Shown here: positions 26,016 to 31,569 of the stretch, piece by piece
Position numbering within the stretch: the stretch's first letter is position 1
Layout: every line of letters begins with the position of its first letter
From: UBA1774 sp045628925
Lineage (GTDB): Bacteria; Bacillota; Clostridia; Oscillospirales; Oscillospiraceae
NCBI GenBank assembly: GCA_045628925.1
Contig: JAZQQF010000088.1
Span: 1-31,569, forward strand
Direction of reading: 5' to 3'
Length of the DNA stretch: 31,569 bases
Notes under the pieces: generated by a model
Seen by the model: only the letters and a program-made list of their open reading frames with translations
Databases searched by the model: none
Told to the model about the DNA's origin: nothing
Translations under genes and position numbers: made by a program

Positions 26016-28205
26016 ATGGACGCTTATCGTGACCCGAAGCTCTCCTTTGCCGAGCGGGCGAAGGACCTTGTCTCCCGCATGACGCTGACTGAGAAGATCG
26101 AGCAGATCCGCTCCTCCGCCCCGGCGCTGGAACGGCTGGGCATTCCGGAAATGGACTGGTGGAGCGAAGCGCTCCACGGCGCCGCCCGCGAAGGCACCGC
26201 CACCATGTTTCCCCAGAGCATCGGCATGGGCGCGACCTTTGACCCGGAACTGGTGGGGGAGGTCGGCCATGCGGTCGGTCAGGAAGCCCGCATCAAGTAT
26301 GAGCAGTATTCCGCCCATGGCGTGCGGGATCTGTTCAAGGGTCTGAGCCTTTACAGCCCCAACGTGAACATTTTCCGCGACCCCCGCTGGGGCCGGGGAC
26401 AGGAGACCTACGGGGAGGACCCGTGGCTCACCGGGCGCATGGGCGTCCGCTATATCAAGGGCCTGCAGGGCGACGATCCGGATTATCGCATGACCGCCGC
26501 CTGCGCGAAGCATTACGCGGTGCATTCCGGCCCGGAGCAGCTGCGGCACGAGTTCAATGCCGTCGTCAGCCCAAAGGATCTGCGGGAGACCTATCTGCCC
26601 GCGTTTGAGGCCGCCGTGAAGGAGGGCCATGTGGCGCAGGTCATGGGCGCTTATAACCGCACGCTGGATGAACCCTGCTGCGCTTCCGACCTGCTGCTGC
26701 AGAAGATCCTGCGGGATGAATGGGGCTTCGACGGGATGGTCGTTTCCGACTTTACCGCGCTGGCCGATTTCCACCGCAGCCACAAGGTCACGGCGGACGC
26801 GCCCGAATCCGCGGCGCTGGCGCTGAAAAACGGCTGCGATATGAACCTCGGCTTCGTCTATCTGAAGCTGCAGGAGGCGCTGGACCGGGGCCTCGTGACC
26901 GAGGAGGATATCGACCGGGCCTGCCTGCGGGTGATGGAGCTGCGCCTGCGCCTCGGCGTGTTTGAGCAGCCCGAGGCCATTCAGGTGGACCACGACCTGC
27001 TGGACAGCGCGGAGAACCGGGAGCTGAACCTGCGCGCGGCCCGGGAATCCATGGTCCTGCTGAAAAACGACGGGGTGCTGCCGCTGCGGGGCAAATACAA
27101 GTCCGTCGCGGTGATCGGCCCCAACGCCTTCAGCACCCGCGCCCTGATGGGCAACTATCACGGCGAAGCCAGCGAATATGTCACCGTGCTGGACGGCATC
27201 CGCCGCGCCGCGGGGAAGGACTGCCGCATCCGCTATGGCGTGGGCTGCGAGCTGGTGCCCTATCTGCCGCCGCAGAAGAAGTCCTCCATGTCCTCTGACG
27301 AGGCGCTCTTCGGCACCTTCAATGACGTTGCGCCTACCTTCAACCTGCTGGAGGCCTCCGGCCACGGCGACCGGGAGGCGGAAGCGCTGGCGCTGGCGGA
27401 GGAGAGCGAAGCCGTCGTGCTGGTGCTGGGTCTGGACGAGACCGTGGAAGGCGAGGAGATGTTCGGCGAGGGCCGCAGTGATGAGTTCAGCTGCGGCGAT
27501 AAGAAGACCCTGCTCCTGCCCTCCAATCAGCGGAAGCTGCTGGAGGACGTGCTGGCCATCGGCAAGCCCACCGTGGTGGTGCTGCTGTCCGGCAGCGCGC
27601 TGGCGGTGGAGGATGCGCGCATCGGCGCGCTGGTGCAGGCGTGGTATCCCGGCGCGGTGGGCGGTCAGGCCGTGGGCGAACTGCTGTTCGGCGACTACAG
27701 CCCCTCCGGCAGACTGCCTGTGACCTTCTACCGCAGCGTGGAGGATCTGCCCGATTTCCTCGACTATGCGATGGCAAACCGCACCTACCGTTATTTCAAG
27801 GGCGAACCGCTCTATCCCTTCGGCTACGGCCTCAGCTACACGAAGTTCGGCTACAGCGGCCTGCGGGTCTCCGTGGGCGAAGCGGTCACCGCGTCCGTCA
27901 CCGTGAAGAACGAGGGCGGCATGGCGGGCCGGGAAGCGGTGCAGGCCTATGTCCGCTGGGACGGCGGCGATGAGACCCAGCCCCGCTGGCATCTCTGCGC
28001 GCTGGGCAGCATCCAGCTGCAGCCGGGCGAGAGCGGGGAAGTGCAGCTCACCATCCCCATGGACGCGCTCTATACCTACCATGCCGACGGGAGCCGCGCC
28101 GTGGAAAAGGGCAGCTACACACTTTACGTGGGCGGCGGCCAGCCCGATGCGCGGACGGAAGCGCTCACCGGCGCGAAGGTGCTGCGGGCATCCTTTACCC
28201 TCTGA
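26016..28205 (+). CDS. Glycoside hydrolase family 3 protein (beta-glycosidase/beta-xylosidase-like)
   Basis: The frame opens at 25944, but I chose the ATG at 26016, eight bases after AAAAGGAG. The 729-residue protein has no signal peptide, so it probably acts on imported oligosaccharides. The N-terminal TIM-barrel contains WWSEALHG, FRDPRWGRGQETYGEDP, AKHYAVHSGPE and VVSDF with the catalytic nucleophile Asp245. A second alpha/beta domain contains the family's GLDETVEGEEM region, which probably carries the acid/base glutamate. A C-terminal fibronectin-type-III-like domain ends the protein. The opening WWSEALHG plus RWGRGQETYGEDP is closest to the plant-type beta-xylosidase/arabinosidase group, but the sugar specificity cannot be fixed. 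No transporter or sugar regulator is adjacent. Confidence 0.9.
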   Translation: MDAYRDPKLSFAERAKDLVSRMTLTEKIEQIRSSAPALERLGIPEMDWWSEALHGAAREGTATMFPQSIGMGATFDPELVGEVGHAVGQEARIKYEQYSAHGVRDLFKGLSLYSPNVNIFRDPRWGRGQETYGEDPWLTGRMGVRYIKGLQGDDPDYRMTAACAKHYAVHSGPEQLRHEFNAVVSPKDLRETYLPAFEAAVKEGHVAQVMGAYNRTLDEPCCASDLLLQKILRDEWGFDGMVVSDFTALADFHRSHKVTADAPESAALALKNGCDMNLGFVYLKLQEALDRGLVTEEDIDRACLRVMELRLRLGVFEQPEAIQVDHDLLDSAENRELNLRAARESMVLLKNDGVLPLRGKYKSVAVIGPNAFSTRALMGNYHGEASEYVTVLDGIRRAAGKDCRIRYGVGCELVPYLPPQKKSSMSSDEALFGTFNDVAPTFNLLEASGHGDREAEALALAEESEAVVLVLGLDETVEGEEMFGEGRSDEFSCGDKKTLLLPSNQRKLLEDVLAIGKPTVVVLLSGSALAVEDARIGALVQAWYPGAVGGQAVGELLFGDYSPSGRLPVTFYRSVEDLPDFLDYAMANRTYRYFKGEPLYPFGYGLSYTKFGYSGLRVSVGEAVTASVTVKNEGGMAGREAVQAYVRWDGGDETQPRWHLCALGSIQLQPGESGEVQLTIPMDALYTYHADGSRAVEKGSYTLYVGGGQPDARTEALTGAKVLRASFTL

Positions 28206-28293
28206 ATCGACGCTTCGGAGAGAAAAAACGAAAAAGATCACGAAATTCCCTGGATTTTCCTTACAGAAAACGGAAAAGGCGGAGTTTCAGACC

Positions 28294-28321
28294 TTGCATT
28301 TTCTGCAAAATACTGTATACT
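28294..28321 (+). promoter_or_regulatory. Candidate promoter for the SPFH gene
   Basis: TTGCAT (28294-28299) and TATACT (28316-28321) are 16 bases apart. A second -10-like TATAAT at 28330-28335 lies downstream but has no good -35. The 28206-28376 gap is A/T-rich compared with the rest of the window. Its tandem ATACTGT copies span 28310-28325. No convincing terminator for GH3 was found in this gap. Confidence 0.5.
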
Positions 28322-28376
28322 GTATTCGGTATAATCTGCAGAAAACCATGATATTACATATAGGAGGTTACTTTTT

Positions 28377-29693
28377 ATGGGTCTGCTTAGTGTTGCTGCT
28401 TCTGCCATCGGAAGCACGATGAAGGATCAGTATAAGGAATTCTTCTCCTGCGATGCGATGGATGCAAACACGCTGGTCGTGAGAGGCACCAAGATCACCA
28501 ATGGCAAGAACAAGGGCAGCGATAACATCATTTCCGACGGCAGCGTCATCGCCGTGGCTGACGGCCAGTGCATGATCATTGTCGAGCAGGGTAAGGTCGT
28601 CGACCTCTGCGCGGAACCGGGCGAGTTCATCTACGATATGTCCACCGAGCCCAGCATCTTTGCCGGCAAGCTGGGCGAGGCCATCAAGGGCACCTTCAGC
28701 ACCATGTGGAAGCGCTTCACCTTCGGCGGCGACACCGCGAAGGATCAGCGCGTGTATTACTTCAACACCAAGGAGATCATGGGCAACAAGTACGGAACGC
28801 CCTCTCCCGTGCCCTTCCGCGTGGTGGATACCCGCGCCGATATCGACATTGATATCTCCATCCGCTGCTTCGGCGAATACTCCTACCGTATCGCCAACCC
28901 CGTGCCGTTCTACGTGAACGTCTGCGGCAACGTGGCTGATAAGTTCACCCGCGACAAGATCGACAGCCAGCTGAAGAGCGAACTGCTCACCGCTCTGCAG
29001 CCTGCTTTCGCCCGCATCAGCGAGATGGGCATCCGCTACAGCGCGCTGCCCGGCCACACCAAGGAAATGGCCGACGCGCTGCGGGAAGAGCTCTCCGCCG
29101 AATGGGGCGAGCGCGGCATTGAGATCGTCAAGGCCGGCGTCAGCAGCGTCAAGGCTTCCGAGGAAGACGAGAAGATGCTGAAGAACCTGCAGGCGTATCA
29201 CAATCCCGGCGCGGCCGCTGCCGGTCTCGCGGGCGCCCAGATGCAGGCCATGCAGGATGCTGCCAAGAATACCGGCGGCGCTGCCCTCGGCTTTATGAAC
29301 ATGAACATGGCGCAGAATGCGGGCGGCATGAATGCGCAGGCGATGTATCAGATGAGCGCCCAGCAGCAGGCCGCTGCTCCCGCGCCCGCTCCGGCGGCTC
29401 CCGCTGAAGCTCCCGCAGGCTGGACCTGCCCCAGCTGCGGCCATGCCGGCAACCCCGGTAAGTTCTGCGCCGAGTGCGGCACGGCGAAGCCTGTGGAAGC
29501 TGCGGGCTGGACCTGCCCCAAGTGCGGCACCGTGAACAAGGGCAAGTTCTGCGCGGAATGCGGCTCTCCCAAGCCCGCCGGCGTTCCCCAGTATAAGTGC
29601 GACAAGTGCGGCTGGGAGCCGGAAGATCCCGCCCATCCGCCCAAGTTCTGCCCCGAGTGCGGCGACCCCTTTGACACCGGCGACATCATCTGA
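28377..29693 (+). CDS. YdjI-like SPFH-domain protein with three C-terminal zinc ribbons
   Basis: The 438-residue protein begins MGLLSVAASAIGSTMKDQYK, an amphipathic start rather than a clear membrane helix. The SPFH/band-7 core (about 20-285) contains the conserved SDNIISDGSVIAVADGQCMI, EPGEFIYDMSTEPSIF and DKFTRDKIDSQLKSELLTAL stretches of the COG4260 (YdjI, 'virion core protein') family. A Gly/Ala/Met linker and an Ala/Pro run lead to three zinc ribbons (CPSCG...CAECG, CPKCG...CAECG, CDKCG...CPECG). In Bacillus subtilis YdjI helps recruit a PspA-family protein to stressed membranes; this is a possible role here, but no pspA is in the window. An AGGAGG site lies nine bases before the ATG. 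Confidence 0.9.
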   Translation: MGLLSVAASAIGSTMKDQYKEFFSCDAMDANTLVVRGTKITNGKNKGSDNIISDGSVIAVADGQCMIIVEQGKVVDLCAEPGEFIYDMSTEPSIFAGKLGEAIKGTFSTMWKRFTFGGDTAKDQRVYYFNTKEIMGNKYGTPSPVPFRVVDTRADIDIDISIRCFGEYSYRIANPVPFYVNVCGNVADKFTRDKIDSQLKSELLTALQPAFARISEMGIRYSALPGHTKEMADALREELSAEWGERGIEIVKAGVSSVKASEEDEKMLKNLQAYHNPGAAAAGLAGAQMQAMQDAAKNTGGAALGFMNMNMAQNAGGMNAQAMYQMSAQQQAAAPAPAPAAPAEAPAGWTCPSCGHAGNPGKFCAECGTAKPVEAAGWTCPKCGTVNKGKFCAECGSPKPAGVPQYKCDKCGWEPEDPAHPPKFCPECGDPFDTGDII

Positions 29694-29730
29694 GATCCCG
29701 GGCCGCAGCTGCGGGTAAGATAAGAAATAC

Positions 29731-29764
29731 TGCCCGCCGGGCGGGGCGACCTGTCCGGCGGGCA
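29731..29764. repeat. Perfect 10-bp inverted repeat between the SPFH and DUF4428 genes
   Basis: TGCCCGCCGG (29731-29740) pairs perfectly with CCGGCGGGCA (29755-29764) around a 14-base loop. The bases after the stem are AAACAA, so there is no T-run and it is not a standard intrinsic terminator on the + strand. It might protect the upstream RNA end or set the ratio of the two genes' transcripts. Confidence 0.7.
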
Positions 29765-29809
29765 AACAATGGAAGCCGATTTCAGCGGCTTTCGGATAAG
29801 GAGGTTACC

Positions 29810-30532
29810 ATGGGACTTTTTGATAAGAAATTCTGCAGCGTCTGCGGAGAGAAGATCGGCCTTCTGGGCAACCGCAAGCTGGAGGACGGCAACCTTTGCA
29901 AGGATTGCGCGGGCAAGCTCTCTCCCTGGTTCAGCGACCGGCGCAACAGCACCGTGGAGGAGATCAAGGCTCAGCTGGCCTACCGCGAAGCTAATAAGGA
30001 AGTGCTGGCGCAGTTCCGCCCCACCCTCACCATGGGCGGCAGCAAGAAAATCATGCTGGATGAAGCCAAGAAGCAGTTCGTCGTCACCTCTGCCAGCAAC
30101 CTGCAGAACGCGAACCCCGACGTGATCGATTATTCCGACGTGACCGGCTGCGAGCTGGACGTTCAGGAGCAGAAGATCGAGATCAAGAAGAAGGACGCCG
30201 ACGGGAAGGAAGTCAGCTACAATCCGCCGCGCTACCGCAGAGAGTATGATTTCTATATTCAGATCCGCGTCAACAATCCTTACTTCGATGAGATCCGCTT
30301 CCAGCTGAATGACGACAGCGTGGAAAGCACGAGCCTGACCGAGTACCGCAAGTATGAGAAGATGGGCGAGGAGATCAAGGCCGCGCTGCTGCAGGCGCGC
30401 GATGATATCCGCGAAGCCGCTGCCGCCGCCGCTGCGCCCAAGCAGCCCGTGACCTGCCCCGCCTGCGGCGCGGTCACCACACCGGACGCCAACGGCTGCT
30501 GCGAATACTGCGGTTCGCCTCTGAACGCCTGA
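29810..30532 (+). CDS. DUF4428 zinc-ribbon protein
   Basis: The 240-residue protein has an N-terminal DUF4428 zinc site (Cys9, Cys12, Cys30, Cys33 in FCSVCG...CKDC) followed by the family's GLLGNRKLEDGNLCKDCAGK and STVEEIKAQLAYREAN segments. The middle is a beta-rich domain of about 130 residues with an acidic, basic mixed surface. After an Ala-rich run comes a second zinc ribbon (CPACG...CEYCGSPL). No membrane helix is seen. The function is unknown. An AAGGAGG site at 29798-29804 precedes the ATG. It probably belongs with the upstream SPFH gene, whose C-terminus carries similar zinc ribbons. Confidence 0.88.
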   Translation: MGLFDKKFCSVCGEKIGLLGNRKLEDGNLCKDCAGKLSPWFSDRRNSTVEEIKAQLAYREANKEVLAQFRPTLTMGGSKKIMLDEAKKQFVVTSASNLQNANPDVIDYSDVTGCELDVQEQKIEIKKKDADGKEVSYNPPRYRREYDFYIQIRVNNPYFDEIRFQLNDDSVESTSLTEYRKYEKMGEEIKAALLQARDDIREAAAAAAAPKQPVTCPACGAVTTPDANGCCEYCGSPLNA

Positions 30533-30552
30533 GTTTTTATCTGAAGCAACAG

Positions 30553-30599
30553 ACCTGCCGGAAATCGGGCCCGAACGGGTCCGGTCTGCGGCAGGTTTT
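30553..30599 (+). terminator. Intrinsic terminator after the DUF4428 gene
   Basis: ACCTGCCG (30553-30560) pairs with CGGCAGGT (30589-30596), and the T-run is TTTT (30596-30599). An inner hairpin GGGCCC-gaac-GGGTCC (30567-30582) sits in the loop. A competing stem, CAGACC (30550-30555) with GGTCTG (30583-30588), uses some of the same bases. Confidence 0.65.
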
Positions 30600-30628
30600 C
30601 CGTATCGACCATTCTGAGAGGAGACGCT

Positions 30629-31569
30629 ATGAAGATTCCCTACCGTGTACGGATGACGGTGCCGGAGGACTGCCTCGGCTATACCGACAAGAACGGCATC
30701 AAGCACTATGATTTCTTCCACCCCTTCGGCGCGGTGCAGAAGAACGAGATGGACTGCATGGAGTTTGAATCCCCGGAAACGGAGGACGTGGGCTACCATG
30801 AGCATAAATTCGGCTGCGAGACCTTTTTCATCACGAACGGCCAGATCGAATGCTGTGTGCTGGGGAAGAAGGTCCTGCTGGGGCCGGGGGATATCCTGCA
30901 TATCCAGCCCTATATGGGCCACGCCTTCAAGCCCGCCAGCCCCGGCTGCCGTCTGAATATCCTGTTCCAGACCATGGACATGGCCAACAGCACCTCCCGC
31001 CGTTTCCGCGTGCAGGAGGATTTCCCCGGCCGCTGGGAAGCGCCGGAGCTGCAGAGCGCGCTGGATACGCTCTATGGCCGCGTGACCCGCTCTTTCCCGG
31101 ATGCGCCGCTGGTCGCGCCGGAGACCGTGCCCGCCGTGCGCCTGAAGGATACGGGCCTGATGACCCACAGGCGGAACGGGCTGACCCTGCGGCTGAAGAT
31201 CGGCCGCTGGGAGACCCACGGGGAGAAGGAGATCTGGGAAGCTGTGATGGACAGGGGCTTCGGCGCATCACATCCCGCCATCCGCCCGGAGCCGTATTTC
31301 TTCTACGTGACGGAGGGGAAGGTACGCTTCCGCGTATGGGAGAAGCCGGAGCAGGTCTGCGAATTCGAGGCCGAAGCGCAGACGCTGGTGAATATCCCAC
31401 CCTGCTATCCCTTCGCCTTTGAAGCGGCGGAGGACAGCCGCATGATGGATCTGGACTGCGCCATGCTCCTGCAGGATCTGCTGGAGGAAGTGGAGCGGCT
31501 GGAAGCGAAGGAGCCGGAAAAGCTGCGGGACGAAGCGTATATGAAGACCCTGAAGGAGCGCTTCAACTG
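30629..31569 (+). CDS. Cupin-domain protein, 3' end cut by the window
   Basis: The ATG at 30629 follows a GAGAGGAG ribosome site, and the frame stays open for 313 codons to the last base of the window. The visible part has two cupin-like barrels. The first has the metal motif pattern YHEHKFGCETFFITNG (His, His, Glu) and GDILHIQPYMGHAFKP (final His). The second, near residues 200-265, is less clear and lacks an obvious HxH. A long acidic helix follows (LLEEVERLEAKEPEKLRDE). The enzyme or binding role cannot be told from this. No promoter was recognised upstream; the stop lies beyond the window, so the length is unknown. Confidence 0.75.
   Translation, partial: MKIPYRVRMTVPEDCLGYTDKNGIKHYDFFHPFGAVQKNEMDCMEFESPETEDVGYHEHKFGCETFFITNGQIECCVLGKKVLLGPGDILHIQPYMGHAFKPASPGCRLNILFQTMDMANSTSRRFRVQEDFPGRWEAPELQSALDTLYGRVTRSFPDAPLVAPETVPAVRLKDTGLMTHRRNGLTLRLKIGRWETHGEKEIWEAVMDRGFGASHPAIRPEPYFFYVTEGKVRFRVWEKPEQVCEFEAEAQTLVNIPPCYPFAFEAAEDSRMMDLDCAMLLQDLLEEVERLEAKEPEKLRDEAYMKTLKERFN

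Noticed and set aside
25938..28241. A 767-codon minus-strand open frame opposite the GH3 gene
   Set aside because: It covers the GH3 gene almost exactly and contains no domain. The + strand has a full set of GH3 motifs, a promoter and a ribosome site.
30850..31422. A 190-codon + strand frame inside the cupin gene
   Set aside because: Its product is a Pro/Arg/Gly-rich string. The cupin frame starting at 30629 has a ribosome site and metal-binding motifs and stays open to the window end.

Overview
This is a GC-rich, gene-dense stretch of bacterial chromosome. All 32 protein genes I can support lie on the + strand. The gene content points to a high-GC member of the Clostridia (Bacillota). The evidence is the tig-clpP-clpX-lon block, the yicC-remA-gmk-rpoZ-priA-def-fmt-rsmB-rlmN-PP2C-prkC-rsgA block, the cdaA-cdaR pair, a DUF3343 protein beside an EF2568-type cysteine desulfurase homologue, and strong GGAGG ribosome binding sites. 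I cannot assign a genus. I see no tRNA, rRNA, CRISPR array, insertion sequence or phage gene. No gap between genes is longer than about 175 bases.

Layout. Positions 1-3672 hold the tail of rnhB, then yraN, an M19 dipeptidase, threonine synthase (thrC) and a metallophosphoesterase. Positions 3736-9525 hold the protein quality-control block: trigger factor, ClpP, ClpX and Lon. A hairpin terminator separates clpX from lon, and a second, larger one follows lon. Positions 9644-11004 hold a DUF3343 (putative Se/S carrier) gene that overlaps a class V aminotransferase of the cysteine desulfurase type.

A near-consensus promoter at 11020-11048 starts what looks like a single 14-kb transcription unit of 15 genes ending at 25312: cdaA, cdaR, an RseC-like gene, yicC, remA, gmk, rpoZ, priA, def, fmt, rsmB, rlmN, a PP2C phosphatase, the PASTA kinase prkC, and rsgA. 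Neighbours overlap or sit within 27 bases of each other. The unit joins c-di-AMP synthesis, Ser/Thr phosphorylation signalling, nucleotide supply, replication restart, N-terminal formyl-methionine handling, rRNA modification and ribosome maturation.

After rsgA the style changes to short units with their own promoters and terminators: a small two-helix membrane protein, a GH3 glycosidase, a YdjI-like SPFH protein with three C-terminal zinc ribbons, a DUF4428 zinc-ribbon protein, and a cupin protein cut by the window end. This 25.3-31.6 kb part is the accessory region. The SPFH/DUF4428 pair is the best candidate for an under-described system. Most of the rest is conserved housekeeping machinery, and I do not see clear evidence of a wholly new system.
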